This document shows, in pieces, positions 1 through 11,569 of a DNA stretch of 64,000 bases. The notes under the pieces are model-generated. The model had not been told where the DNA came from, did not search any database, and worked only from the letters and a program-made list of their open reading frames with translations. A program made the position numbers and the translations under genes. The DNA comes from Enchytraeus crypticus (taxonomy: Eukaryota; Annelida; Clitellata; Enchytraeida; Enchytraeidae): contig CAJHZI010000449.1 of assembly GCA_905160935.1 (NCBI GenBank), positions 815,501 through 879,500 of the forward strand, read 5' to 3'. Position 1 is the first letter of the stretch. Each line of letters starts with the position of its first letter.

Positions 1-115
1 TCTTAGAGATGAAAAGGAAGGATGAGGATAGAAATGGTTGGAAGAGTTATAAGAGTTGTCACGGACCTGCCGTTAGGTAGTGTACTAGAAGAAGAAGATT
101 GCGATAGAGACAGAA
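1..115 (+). mobile_element. LINE family R, 3' end fragment
   Basis: The sequence carries the last codons and 3' tail of the LINE called family R here. In one frame it reads DRNGWKSY, the usual DRxEWRR ending of endonuclease/RT-type LINEs. It then has the tail CACGGACCTGCCGTTAGG, which recurs at 11150, 12000, 29500 and 49100. A short GAA-rich run follows. Only the 3' end is present, as expected from 5' truncation during target-primed reverse transcription. Confidence 0.6.
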
Positions 116-185
116 CATATCGTACTTTCTGTAACAAGACTTACGCCGACGTTGAATTTGCTCAAATATGCTCAAATCAAATGTG

Positions 186-562
186 GCAATTATTATCCAT
201 TATAATTGTTAGTAATTTAATTATTATCAATTATAATTGTTAGTAATTTAATTATTATCGTCCATTATAATTGTTAGTAATTTAATTATTATCCATTATA
301 ATTGTTAGTAATTAATTATTATCCATTATAATTGTTAGTAATTAATTATTATCCATTATAATTGTTAGTAATTTAATTATTATCCATTATAATTGTTAGT
401 AATTTAATTATTATCGTCCATTATAATTGTTAGTAATTTAATTATTATCGTCCATTATAATTGTTAGTAATTTAATTATTATCGTCCATTATAATTGTTA
501 GTAATTTAATTATTATCGTCCATTATAATTGTTAGTAATTTAATTATTATCGTCCATTATAA
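186..562. repeat. Minisatellite, 30-34 bp unit, about 11 copies
   Basis: A unit built on CCATTATAATTGTTAGTAAT repeats head to tail. Units are 34 bp when they carry an extra GTC and about 30-31 bp when they lack it. Longer units cluster on the right and shorter ones on the left, so the array probably grew by block duplication. There is no coding signal. Confidence 0.92.
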
Positions 563-1092
563 ATTCTGTTTTTATGCATTTCCTCTCAATAATATGATGG
601 ATAATTTTAAAGAAACGTGTGTCAACTTAAATTCAGAAAATCTCGTTTTTTAAAAGCTTAATTTTAATCTGGACAGGGCTGTGAAATATTGTGAGACGAT
701 TGAAATCTGCATTCATTCGCAATGGAAATCACGTTCTTCGATTATTTTAAATGAAAAATTGTTCACTGAAGTGTGAAGAAGGTGAACGTATCTTAAGATA
801 GACGGAGATTTCTCAAATCTGATCCACGATGCGATGAGCGACTGTGACTTCTGAAAGAGATCCATTGGGCACATGTGCTTTTTACATTCATCCTAACTCT
901 GGTCACGCTTTGAAAAAATAATCCTAGTAAGTCGACGAGAGGCTAAGATATCTTTTCACATTTTCCACTCAAAATCAAAACTTAAATCTACCGTTCAATT
1001 CGCTTATAGTATTTATGGGTCTCCAGCGATGGTCATAGGGGTGTCACTGGAAAGGCTGATAACTCATCGAATTTGATCTAATTTTTAAACAT
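563..1092. other. No gene seen
   Basis: AT-rich sequence with stops in all frames. I recognise no repeat family here and see no exon-like stretch. Confidence 0.5.
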
Positions 1093-1268
1093 TTAACCGC
1101 GACATTCTTTGCATACTAACGTGCCATCGAGTAGGAAACTAATGTCCAATTTGACTTTTAACTCTTTAATCGCCATGCCACCATGATTTTCTTCAGATCT
1201 GGTATACTCTTGCATCCACCCTTCGAAAGCTCTCTTTTTAATCTCATCCGTCCATAAAGGACCTATTG
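1093..1268 (-). CDS. Unrecognised exon-like open stretch, possible last exon
   Basis: On the minus strand an AG after a pyrimidine-rich run (near 1269) is followed by about 57 open codons ending in TAA. The residues include PLWTDEIKKRAFEGWMQEY and end in LVCKECRG. The composition looks protein-like, with W, E, K and a CxxC, and the region has no repeat bias. The open frame has no ATG at its beginning, so if real it is an internal or terminal exon. No upstream exon was found nearer than the SINE at 1521. I do not recognise the family, and a transposase fragment is equally possible. Confidence 0.3.
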
Positions 1269-1384
1269 AACAGTTCAAAAAGAGGCAGATAAAGACATTC
1301 CTTTTCTATGTCTCTTTTCCATCTAAGGTTCATAAGTTTAGACCTGCACGTAGGACCTGAATCTACTTTAATCCCCTATTTGAA

Positions 1385-1515
1385 CAGGTTTCATGTGTTT
1401 TGGATTTAGCACATTTTTGAACCCTTTTGGTTTTTTCTCATCGACTGGGATATTACTCAATAGTGCTCGATGTTATCTAATTAACGACATTAACAATTTA
1501 ACTGTGGTTATAGTT
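1385..1515 (+). mobile_element. Diverged 3' end of LINE family J
   Basis: A degraded match to the family J 3' untranslated region: a TTTTGGATTT run, a TTTTTGAACC run, then CAATAGTGCTCGATGTT. This is the same order as in the better copies at 40780-40915 and 42420-42540. It abuts SINE-A at 1521. Confidence 0.55.
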
Positions 1516-1520
1516 GTTAT

Positions 1521-1657
1521 TGCTGGAGCCAGTGGCGATGTCGGTAAGATATTCGACCGCAGATCAATATGTGAGGGTTCAAATCCTGGGCTCACCCGTC
1601 AATGACATCGCTTTCGAGCGAGGAAACTAATGTTAACATTAGATTTACCAGATTTTA
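1521..1657 (+). mobile_element. SINE-A, tRNA-derived SINE (copy 1)
   Basis: The head resembles a tRNA gene: an A-box-like AGTGGCGATGTCGG and, about 40 bases later, the B box GGTTCAAATCC. It is followed by GGGCTCACCCGTC and a tail containing GAGGAAACTAATGTTAAC and ending in TTTACCAG. The tRNA-like part is followed by an unrelated tail and the unit recurs at least nine times in this window, so it is a SINE rather than a tRNA gene. Confidence 0.8.
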
Positions 1658-1957
1658 CACCTAAGATATTTATCAGAAATTGTTTCTCAGAATTTTCAAG
1701 CAATTTTAAAAAGTGCTACAAGAGCTTAAGCACTACATAATTCTCAGCATCAGACTGATATCTCAAGTACCTATAAGCTAGCAAACTACCCGCGTATTGT
1801 GTACAGAGACGTATAGGAAATCCGCATTACCCGATTAGGAAGTGGCTCAGTCAGTGAAGAGTGGATATATGTCAAAAATTTTGTAAGTACATTATGGTGT
1901 TTATTCTCGTCAATCTCTCTTTCGTCAATCTCTTTACTTCAGTGACGTGGAGTTTCT

Positions 1958-2431
1958 TAACATAACCTAACATAACTTAACATAACCTAAGATAATATAA
2001 CCTAACATAACATAATATAATTTAACATAATATAATATAATATAATATAATATAATATAATATAATATAATATAATATAATATAATATAATATAACATAA
2101 CATAACATAACATAACATAGCATAACATCATAGCATAACATAACATAACATAACATAACATAACATAAAATAGCATAACATAACATAACATATCATAGCA
2201 TAACGTAACTTAACATAACATAAAATAGCATAACATAACATAACATATCATAGCATAACGTAACATAACATAACATATCATAGCATAACGTAACATAACA
2301 TAACATAACATAACATAAAATAGCTTAACATAACATATCATATCATAACGTAACGTAACGTAACATATCATAGCATAACGTAACATAACATAACATATCA
2401 TAGCATAACGTAACATAACATAACATAACAT
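1958..2431. repeat. Pentanucleotide (TAACA)n satellite with variants
   Basis: A roughly 470-bp run of TAACA/ATAAT pentamers with higher-order periodicity in its right half, where blocks with CATATCATAGCATAACGTAA recur. The open frames across it are pure repeat artefacts. The unit is not the metazoan telomere repeat, which is TTAGGG or TTAGG. Confidence 0.93.
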
Positions 2432-2439
2432 GGCACAAC

Positions 2440-3127
2440 AGAGTCAGGAAGCAATTGCATGCTTGTTTAAGACTCACTAAACCAATACTAATAATGATCA
2501 ATACCTACGTGTAAGACTGAGAACGACATTACATACATGTAAATACATTTGTCGAAAAAAGCAAGTAGCCAACTATAGGCCTAACTATTAATGAAATTTC
2601 CAAATTTCTATTTCTATTTATAGTCCAGTAGTTATAATTTTTTACCATAGACAACTAAATGGAGATTTTCTTGTGCTGCACTCTGTACAATTTAGCTCAT
2701 AACTCAAAACGGTCACGAGGAATTCTGGGGGACCCCTACACGATGACCTATAATATCCTCCATGCACCCCGCAAATCTTAGCCTAACATCACTCAGTCCA
2801 CGGTTTTCTGCCGGAGTATTAGGCATTATGTCACGTCAACACACCGTACAATACTTAATTAGGCCAGGTTATACAACACTACAAGTAACAAAGTTGAAAG
2901 TTAAGCTAGGTCGGGTCCGGTTAGTACAATGATGGGTGGACACCTCCTTGAACGACCGAGTATTGATAGCTCTGAAGTTTGAACGAAAAATATCACGAAG
3001 GTGTTGGAAGGAAATTATTCTTAATCGCTGCGCTATCAAGTGCAGCGATTACTAATAAACGATGGAAAGAGTCTAATAGAAGTATGATACATCTATAGAA
3101 TAATATAGAATAATAGAATCATGCATA
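2440..3127. other. No gene seen
   Basis: Unique-looking sequence of mixed composition with stops in every frame. I see no exon, RNA gene or recognisable repeat. Confidence 0.45.
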
Positions 3128-4421
3128 ATAACAATAACAAAAATTAGAGTGCTACAGTCATCAATGACAACATCGAGCACTATTGAGACAAAATCAAGCC
3201 GGCGAGCAAAAAAGGAAGGCCCAAAAACGGTGAAAATTCCAAAATTCAGAAATTCAGTCCAAAGAAAAGGGAATTAAAGAAAAGGTGGTTTAGGCGCAAG
3301 TCGCTGCTCATGGACACCGGATGGAAAAGAGAGATGGAAAAGATATGACTTCAACTGCTTAGGGAACTGCTCATAGTAAAGCAAAGGCTGATGTGATTCA
3401 AATGAAGATTTCCGAAGATTGAATGGAAGAGAATTCCAGATCTGAGGTGCAGCATGCTGGAAAGAACGATTAGATAGCTTAGAGCGTGAAGGTAGGCTAG
3501 GTCTCACAAGAGTAATTAACTTAGAAGACCGAGTAATAGCAGGCTGCATCACTTTAATCAAGTGAGACATACAAGTTTGTCCAGGGATGGTGATGGACTT
3601 ACAGGTTAACGAAGCTTTAATCTTTAGTCAGTTCAAAGATTTCAACATAGGCGTAACATGTGATAACTTGGAACTACAAAAAATTGCTCGCGCAAGAGAA
3701 TTCTGAACAAACTGCAACCGATCAATCTCACAGCCAGGGAGATTTAAAAACAGGGAATTGCAGTAGTCCAACTTCGATTGCACAATAGCAGCACCAATTG
3801 TAGCAGCTGTCTCACGTGACAAATATGGACGTATTCGACGAAGATCACGGATATGGAAGAAACATGCTTGTGAAGTTTTAGTTATGTGCTCGTGGAAGGT
3901 TAGGTGTTTATCAAGGGCAACAACAAGATTTCTCACAGAAGAAACAGGTGATATTTTAATACCCGAAGATAACGAAAGAGTTTTCCCATTCAGCTTCAGA
4001 AGCTGTTGAGGTGTCCCGACCAACAAGAATTCAGTCTTGGATGGATTAAGTGCCAAGAAATTAGCAGACATCCAAGAGGATATAGACTGAAAACTTTGTT
4101 GCAGGAGGGTTTCAGCATTAGAATAGGAGTTAGGGGTGAAACAAGTGTACATTTGAGTGTCAGCAGCATATAGTTCATGATCAAGAGAATGAGAAGAGAT
4201 TAGAGTGCTTAGGGGTGTTGTATAGAGGTTGAAGAGGATAGGACCAAGAACGGAGCCTTGAGGCACATCATACTTTAAGTGAAAAGGCGAAAAGATCTCC
4301 ATCACTTTCACATTAAAAGAACGATCCGTCAGATAGGAGGAAAATCAATCAAGAACAATTCCACGAACACCAAACCAGGAAGAAAGACATTCTAGAAGAA
4401 TATTGTGATCAATGGTATCAA
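3128..4421 (-). mobile_element. LINE family J (CR1/L2-type), 5'-truncated copy
   Basis: Read on the minus strand, this holds the second half of a non-LTR reverse transcriptase and the 3' untranslated region. Visible pieces are the YGVPQGS-type motif as YDVPQGSVLGPILFNLY, the catalytic-loop segment HELYAADTQMY, the SKLDYCNSLFLNLPG segment and the C-terminal RPSLPSRSKL...WNSLPFN region. Stops and frame changes near 3600 separate the last part, so this copy is not intact. The catalytic YADD motif reads YAAD, as in the 39300 copy. The 3' end is AT-rich (AATAACAATAACAA) at 3128. The 5' end abuts the tail of another copy at 4422. Confidence 0.88.
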
Positions 4422-4505
4422 AATAATAATAATAATGATAACAACAATTAGAGTGCTACAGTCATCAATGACAACATCGAGCACTATTGAAAAAAGCGGC
4501 CGAAA
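4422..4505 (-). mobile_element. LINE family J, 3' end only
   Basis: An (AAT)n tail followed by the reverse complement of the family J 3' terminus (ACAACAATTAGAGTGCTACA, then ATGACAACATCGAGCAC). It has the same orientation as the larger copy and touches its 5' end exactly. One element therefore probably inserted into, or primed at, the other. Confidence 0.75.
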
Positions 4506-4522
4506 GATCAAGCATACATAAT

Positions 4523-5062
4523 CCAGTTTAAATTTTAAAATGATATTACATACGCCAAATATGAATAGGAGTTAGGGGTTTTATTTTTATATACATGTAT
4601 ATGTATAAATTTATTATATGTGTAAAGCATCTAAAGCGCAACATAAAGCTATAGGCTAATGCACAGGTATAGTTGTTGTTTTTTGAATATTGATTTTGAA
4701 TCGGTATGCTAGATTTTAAATTTTGCATAGTTTTGCATCCTTTTGTTTTTGCTCGTCGACGTTGACTTGAGTTTGGCTCAATAGTGATCAATGCTGTCAT
4801 TGACACGTTGTTGTTGCTGCTACTGTAAATGAAATCGTTATCGTTGGCTGCGCTCTTTTTTGACAGGAAATACTTAAACACATGGAGTCTTTCAACAAGA
4901 AAAGTAAAGCAGTTTTATCAATTCCTCAAGTTAATATTTTATAATAAGGTACAATATTGTAGGAATTAAATTTTAAAAAGAGTAGGATATAACTTAAATT
5001 AACCATTATACTATTTCGTCTCATATTTGGCGTATGTAATATCATTTTAAAATTTAAATTTG
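4523..5062. mobile_element. Element with perfect 35-bp terminal inverted repeats
   Basis: Positions 4530-4564 and 5021-5055 are perfect reverse complements over 35 bases, containing GATATTACATACGCCAAATA. The match continues imperfectly outward to about 4523 and 5062. The roughly 540-bp body has no transposase. It holds a diverged plus-strand copy of the family J LINE 3' UTR at about 4660-4830. The form is that of a MITE or foldback element. No clear target-site duplication was found. TIRs this well preserved suggest recent activity or gene conversion between the ends. Confidence 0.75.
4660..4830 (+). mobile_element. Diverged LINE J 3' UTR inside the inverted-repeat element
   Basis: The order of motifs matches the family J 3' UTR: TTTTGCATCC, TTTTTGCTCG, TTTGGCTCAATAGTG, TCAATGCTGTCATTGA. 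It lies wholly between the 35-bp inverted repeats. The LINE piece was either captured when the element formed or inserted into it later. Confidence 0.55.
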
Positions 5063-5286
5063 GTCATCTATTGTGTAACGAATTTTGAGAAAGTTTTCAC
5101 TGTTTATAAATAAAAGAAATTTAAGAAAATTGTTTTTATGTGCAATTTGAAGATATTAGCGGAAGGCACTATATTTTGCGTAATTCTGTTTTTCTATTAG
5201 GATTATATCCCTAATAAGTGTTTAAAGGTTGACAGTAAGGAACCATTATTAATACCCTTCAACTCGGGATCTCCTTCAAGCTGAAC

Positions 5287-7941
5287 ATGGCCAGTGAAAT
5301 CAAGAACGATGAGTCTAAATCCGGCGTTAACCTAGATAAAACTGAAGAAGTGAGTACAGACGAAAGTGGAGAAGCTGAGGCAACACAGGTAATAGTATTG
5401 CCAAATAAATCCCATATCTTTATTTCGTGTTTATTCCACAGCTTTATCAAAAATGTATGACACAATTTCGCGTTAATTAGTTGTAATGATTTGGATTTTT
5501 AAAATTTTTCACATTCTTTTATCGGTGATGCTATTCATAAACCCTACCTACGATCATAAATCCCTGAGAATTAGTTGAATAAATAAAGCTTCTCTCGCAG
5601 TAGCTGACTACCTCCAGAAGTTTTATTTTCAGCAGATTTATTAACTTACATTTGTATAGAATTAGGTAAACGAATTTGGAAATATTAGTGATATACTTAT
5701 CAAAGCACATAATAATAATAATGTAATGCAATTCAAGTGATATGTGCAAGTAATGATAATGTTCTTGGAAACTAATTTTTGGGCATTTTATTACTAATTA
5801 CTAAATATATTAAATAATAATTGTAAAACTTTTTTATTAATTTTTCTTAATAGATATAAATTATAGATAGCTGTTTTAATTCGATGACGGATTTTAGGCC
5901 TTTCGATAATGGAATAATTCCAATAAATGGTCTATGCCGGTGACTTGTTGCAAGTTGTTTAACATCAGGTCAGTAGGTGCAGGGTTAAAATCCAGTGCTC
6001 TTCCAGTCACTGACATTCTGTCGAGAAAACTGATGTTAAATTTGGTTTTAGCTTTGGCATAAATGAACTTTGTTCTATTAATCAATTTATCAGGTGAGTG
6101 ACTGAATTACAATTGACTGCACTAAAGACTGTGCAACTAATTTATCTTAACTGATTATCTGAATTAACTGATTTATCTTAACTGATTATCTGAATTAACT
6201 GATTTATCTTAGCTGACTATCTGAATTAACTGATTTATCTTAACTGATTATCTGAATTAACTGATTATCTGAATTAACTGATTATCTGAATTAACTGATT
6301 TATCTTAACTGATTATCTGAATTAACTGATTATCTGAATTAACTGATTTATCTTAACTGATTATCTGAATTAACTGATTTATCTTAGCTGATGATCTTAA
6401 TTAACTTCTTTATCCCTACTGATTATCTTAATTAACTGATTTATCTTAAATGATTTATCTTAACCAATTATCTGAATTAACTAATTTTTCTTAACTAATT
6501 ATTTGTACTATCGGACATTTTTTAACTTATTATCTGAATTATCTGACTTTTCTCTACTGATTATCATAATTAACTGATATATCTTAACTGATTATCTGAA
6601 TTGACTGATTTATCTTAACTGATTATCTGAATTGACTGATTTATCTTGACTGATTTATCTTAACTGACTATCTGAATTAACTGATTGGATAATTGATTGG
6701 CCTATTTCACGTGTGTTCATGCAGCCTACCTCGCCAGTTGACGTTGAGAAGCAGCAGGAAGCTCAGTTGAGATCAAAATACCCGGGAATTAAGGGACCCG
6801 CTTCATCAGCATTCCTACAGAAGAGATTATCAAAGGGGGTGAGTTAGTGCAATAAAATATTATAGCAAAAGTTTTATCTTTTTTGTCATATTGTTTCGCT
6901 GAATTAGGTACTTGTGTTGTAGGAGTCTCATTCTGTGTAAATATGTCAGTTGTATGGTTGATATTTGAAATTAACTGTGGTAGTCACTAAATCTTGTTGG
7001 TAAAATCCTGTTGGCTGGAGCCAGTGGAGATGTTCGTAAGATATTCGACCGTGGATCAGTAGGTTTGGGGTACAAATCCTGGGCTAGCCCATCACTTTCG
7101 AGTGAGGAAGCTGACGTTAACAGTAACTTTACCAGCTTTTTTAAAATTGTACTAATGACTTGTCTTTTAATGACATTTTTGTCTTTAAAACTGTATAAAA
7201 AGCGATTTTTCTGAATACATTTTACTGTAGATTGCTGCTATATGTAGTGTAATGTGCATAGAGATATTCTTCTGGTAGCATTACTGTTATATATTTTTAA
7301 GTGTATGTTTTAGTTTAGGAAGGTGTACCATTTTTAAAGCTTTTATATTTTTGTAGCTCACCAAATGTTTGTAATTTTAAAATAATGAATACGGTCAATG
7401 CCAATATTTTGTAGAAATCTTTTTTCGTTGACTAGCTTAATAGTTACTGCTTAGCTTTTGTGTTCGAATTATATTTTACTAATATATCAGATTTTGAGAT
7501 CACGCTTGAATGAAACTCCTGATTTTAACTTAATTTAGAATTTTAAAATTAATTTAAACTTTTAAATCAATTTAAATAATTTTAAATTTCTTAATTAATT
7601 TGATCTATAATTCAGTAGTAATAACTTTTAAATCAGTTTTAAATAATTTTAAATTTATTTAATTATAGTTATTTAATTTCAACTATAATTATATTACAAT
7701 ATTTATTGTTATAATAATATTTTAAAATAATATTTTCAATGTATTTCAGACCAAATACTTTGACTCGGGTGATTACAACATGGCCAAGGCCAAGGTGCCA
7801 CCTGGTGGTAAGTCGCAGGTGCTGGCTCCGGGACAGAAGTTGATTCTACCGTGCCCCACAGGTGATGCCATACCCACACCAGAGACCGTGCCTCAGAGAA
7901 AGCTGAGCATCCACCAGAGCAAGCTAGCGGGGCTCTCGTAG
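5287..7941 (+). CDS. ENSA: Endosulfine / ARPP-19 family PP2A-B55 inhibitor
   Basis: Three exons join in phase: 5287-5388, 6725-6838 and 7750-7941, giving 135 residues. This is slightly longer than the usual 110-120 because of an acidic N-terminal stretch. Once phosphorylated by Greatwall kinase, endosulfine proteins inhibit PP2A-B55 and allow mitotic entry and nutrient signalling. The diagnostic heptad FDSGDYN is intact with the Greatwall-site Ser78. [21 protein letters not shown] lies just before it. A PKA-like site RKLS (Ser125) is near the C terminus, as in vertebrate ENSA. The first ATG is the only one in frame, and a possible 5'-UTR acceptor (CTATTAG) lies near 5200. Intron 1 carries a SINE-B and a long minisatellite; intron 2 carries SINE-A. 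All splice sites are GT/AG. ENSA and ARPP-19 are usually one gene in invertebrates, so the symbol names the family. Confidence 0.95.
5925..6075 (+). mobile_element. SINE-B copy in endosulfine intron 1
   Basis: The B-box-like GGGTTAAAATCCAGTGCTC is followed by CACTGACATTCTGTCGAG and AAACTGATGTTAAATTTGG. It resembles SINE-A, but the text after the B box reads CAGTGCTCG rather than TGGGCTCAC. The better copy is at 34045-34175. Confidence 0.6.
6112..6690. repeat. Minisatellite in endosulfine intron 1, (TTAACTGATTATCTGAA)n
   Basis: About 580 bp made of two alternating sub-units, TTAACTGATTATCTGAA and TTAACTGATTTATC, in irregular order with increasing divergence toward the middle. It ends only about 35 bp before the exon 2 acceptor. 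Confidence 0.92.
7012..7144 (+). mobile_element. SINE-A copy in endosulfine intron 2
   Basis: It starts GGCTGGAGCCAGTGGAGATG, has a B-box-like GGGTACAAATCCTGGGCT, lacks part of the middle (CACTGACATCG is missing), and ends GAAGCTGACGTTAACAG...TTTACCAGC. Confidence 0.75.
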
Positions 7942-8440
7942 TCTGGGTGCAGTTCTACGACTAATACATGTGCGGGTAAAGAGCCTGCGATATTTGAAAC
8001 TCTTGTGACATGTACTTCATTTCGTGGATACGTCTTGTAGTACCTGCGTATTAAAAAGGTTATGTGAAGCCGGTTATGCATATTAAAAGGGTTATGAGAA
8101 GCGTAGCATGTAGCGTGTGAACTGGGCTCTTTGATGTATATATACTTATATTACTTTTGCATTGTATGAACTTGTAAAGACTATGTGAAGATTTAAGATA
8201 GACTTTAGCGGTTGAGCACAGTTATTATTGAAAGGGAAAGAGGTTATATGTAGAAATTGAAAAGAATGTTTAGTTCTGTAAATATTTATAACTTGGAAAA
8301 GTTTAGTCTTTCTACTGAAGCCTCCAGTTCAAATAGTCCCAGATTATCTCTTAGATTGAATGCCTTATTTGGAATTTTTTGAGCTTAGCCTTGGCTATAA
8401 TTTTATGCTATAACTTGTGACATATCTAATATCTAGCAAG
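7942..8440. other. Endosulfine 3' flank, probable 3' UTR
   Basis: Directly follows the endosulfine stop. There is no further coding exon and no canonical AATAAA in the first few hundred bases, so the poly(A) site is not placed. Confidence 0.4.
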
Positions 8441-8444
8441 CTTC

Positions 8445-8555
8445 CTTAAAATAGCAGACGAACATAGATTTGAATCCCAACCAGACTGTCCATTGCAGTT
8501 AGCCTTGTGATGCGGAAAGAGACGTTAAACATAGTTTTATAGCTTTTAGTATGGT
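8445..8555 (+). mobile_element. SINE with the GACGTTAAAC tail, diverged
   Basis: A B-box-like GATTTGAATCCC is followed about 50 bases later by GGAAAGAGACGTTAAAC and TTTTATAGCTTTTAG. The tail matches the motif shared with SINE-A and SINE-B, but the head differs. Confidence 0.5.
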
Positions 8556-10615
8556 GATTAATTATTCAGCATAACCTTTGCATAATTGTTTAGTTGTCAG
8601 ACATTATTAAAGTGTGGATAAGGTTATGTTAGGAGAGAGGAGAGATAAAAATGCATAATTTTATGTAGATAGCTTCTTGTGACCGCTCATAATTAGTGAG
8701 TAATTTTTCATGCCTATACTCTGCTAAAGCTGTAATGTTATGTTTATGAATTGCATTTAATATTGTGTCCCAGAGATATTTGACTTTGGCTTCGTATTCG
8801 TCAAGTGATGACCCTTATGAAGCTGCATTTAACTTCTGTTTCCTCTGCTGCACTGTCGGAGATGATCAGGCTGGCATATGACGGACGCTGTGTTCTCATG
8901 GTTGTTAAGTCAAGTCTGCTAGCAACTTGACCACACGATCACCAGCTTGTTTTATAGTTCTACGTGAAACACATTTAAGATTCATGTAATATTACAGTTA
9001 CATTTAACATTGATATATATTTAATTCTACTATTGACTTTTAACGTCTTACCTGGTGTTGTTGTTATGTGATGTATTACTTAAAAATACAAGACTATTTT
9101 CACTAATATAATTTTATAGATAACTTTTCAATTATAGTTAAGAAGATTCCCATGAAACAAATCAAAAGAGATTTATTTTAAGTGCATTTGTACTTTATAG
9201 GCTTAAAAATTAGAATATTTAAGGGGTTTTGGTGTTCTCATTAATTCCAATAATGTTCAAGGGATTTTAGGTATATTATAGAGTTGATATTTTATATACA
9301 GTCTTCAATGTAACATTTGTTCCAAAACTGAATTTAATTAAAAGAATTATACAATAGGTAAGCTGCAAGAGAATATTTAAGAACTCAACTAATGTATGGC
9401 TCGTAGCCAATGATTGCATCTCAGGGTTCAGTGTTTGTTTTCACTACACGAATGTTGATAAATTCTATGTGCATTTTTATGATATTTTACGCATTCATTT
9501 ACCAACAACACTCTTTTATTCTAAACTATATTTATTTTGTATAAATTGTGGTAACCACTGCATCACTGAATCGAAAGATATGTTTAAAATCTCGCTGTGT
9601 TCAATTTCTCCAGCTGCATTCATTCTAAGGTCACCATTTGTAGAGTTAAGTTTCGTATTTGTTTAAGATTGCATAAGGTTTAGCAATACATATATCTCTC
9701 TGTTTATCAGATATTTGAGAGATCAATGGGTATGTGCGTAAAGCAGAAAATTAGGAGCAGATTGCTACAAACAATTCCTCTACCATACATGTGTTAATCA
9801 CCGCTTATGAGCATGTGGATTTTCTTATGGGCTCCAATCTATATTTTTCTGAAGTAAATTGAACTCTAATTTGTGTAATAAATTCATGGCTAATTAAATT
9901 GCAATCACAATTTGTGTGAAACCGGGAGGGGATCAAGGAATTTATCTTTATAAAAACTGATTTTTTGTAAAAGTTTGATCTTTGAAAGTATGTGATATTA
10001 CAGTAACTGAATTTAGCAGGAGCTGCTACATGAACTGGGTTGAATTGAGAGCCAGTGCTGGAGAAACAACAGAAAACACGGTTACCTAAATAAATTAAAG
10101 ACGTATCTAGATTTATAAGAGTGAACTAATTAGAGAGATTACGGATTGATAACTAGAGTCGGTTTATTTTAATTTAATACCTTTTTAGTTAGATTTTTTG
10201 AACGTGTTTTAGATTTAAATTCAATGAAAGTTTTCTGTCTAGGAGCTAAATGCCTCTCTCGTTCTCTAGCAGCTTGATGCCACCTCAGGGTGTCTAGCTG
10301 AGATTCTCATTGCGTTTATTTCTTGCACCACATGTGAAATTTAGAACTTCTTTTTGTGTTGATTTGTGAGATCTGGAGATTGTTCAGGTGGACAGAGCTG
10401 CCTGTATGACTTGAAAGTCTACTCCATGTCAGACATACAGTATCTTAAATAAAATTAAATAGATTAAGAAAACTTAAATAGATTAAGAACACTTAAATAG
10501 ATTAAGAACACTAATAAAATGTTCAGTTGACTTTCTTACTTGTTTACTACTCTAAGGATCAAGAGAAGTGTTACAGGTGTACTTTCTTAGAGTCTAATCT
10601 ATGTGATACCAGGCG
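8556..10615. other. About 2 kb with no gene seen
   Basis: AT-rich sequence with stops in all frames. No exon, RNA gene or well-formed repeat is visible, apart from a short duplicated AAATAGATTAAGAA(A/C)AC near 10450-10515. Confidence 0.45.
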
Positions 10616-10619
10616 GCTT

Positions 10620-10757
10620 TTGAAATCTTAAAGCTAATGTTAACGTCAGTTACCTAATTCGAAAGTGATATCAGTAACGGGTGAGCCCAGGATTTGAACT
10701 CGCCCATACTTATCCGTGGTCGAATATCTTACCGATATCGCCACTGGCTCCAGCCAA
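10620..10757 (-). mobile_element. SINE-A (minus-strand copy)
   Basis: Reverse complement of the SINE-A plan: GCTGGAGCCAGTGGCGATAT head, GAGTTCAAATCCTGGGCTC B box, GTTAACATTAGC tail. It is nearly full length. Confidence 0.8.
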
Positions 10758-11144
10758 AACAACAAGTTATATGTTCATCTGTTGAGCTGAAAGCTTTAGC
10801 ACGTTACTCTTCTGTTAAGTGCTGAGAACATAGGTCAATATATAATTATCCAGACAGCATTGACACGCATGCACTGGCTAGCAGAATTCTGAATCTTTCC
10901 CAGTCTCTGTATTATCACACTAAACTATATTAAACTAGACCTGACTTTGAATACTCGTTTATGCTGGATCTGTGAATACATGGTTATCTGTGTCAAAGTT
11001 ATCGTAGTCTTATGAATTTTGCGCTAGACTTGCTTGTTCAACTTGAATTAATCTTACTAGAGACTGCAAACTATAGGTTAGAATACACCTATGTATTAAT
11101 ACTTGTTACTGATCTGTTTTATTGCTATGTTAAATGTATGGATT

Positions 11145-11205
11145 GTTTACCATGGACCTGCCAGTGGGCAGTGCACTAAGAGAGAGAAATGTATGGGAGC
11201 ATTTG
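11145..11205 (+). mobile_element. LINE family R 3' tail
   Basis: CCATGGACCTGCCAGTGGGC followed by AGTGCACTAAGAGAGAG, close to the consensus family R terminus. No reverse-transcriptase sequence precedes it. Confidence 0.65.
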
Positions 11206-11569
11206 GCGAGTTCGGGAGTAATGTGCCATATCTGTACATATGTATCGTTTTAGTTATATTTAAAGTGATTTCATGTTACATTTTTGGTTGTGGACATGAA
11301 GGCTCGTAATATTGATAAATTGCATTGATGTTAAATGGAATTATGTACTTTTTATTGTGCATGTACTATTGGTTACATTGTGCTACTAATTCGAGCCATA
11401 TGTTTGGAAATGATGTATGAATGTTTATAAAATTATAGCAGAAGTGTGCTAATTTATTCTAGTTCCGCTTTATTAAGTGCAGTTTCTAAAATACTCTCTT
11501 TAGTTGATATATGTGGATAAATTGAAAGTAAAGCCAAAGTGAGATTAACGGAGATAAAGTCGCTGAGAA

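Noticed and set aside
1521-1600. tRNA gene suggested by A and B boxes
   Set aside because: The same head recurs many times fused to a SINE tail and shows no proper acceptor stem pairing.
1958-2431. Tyr/Leu/Met-rich open frames and a telomere-like look
   Set aside because: They are artefacts of the TAACA pentamer; the unit is not TTAGGG or TTAGG.
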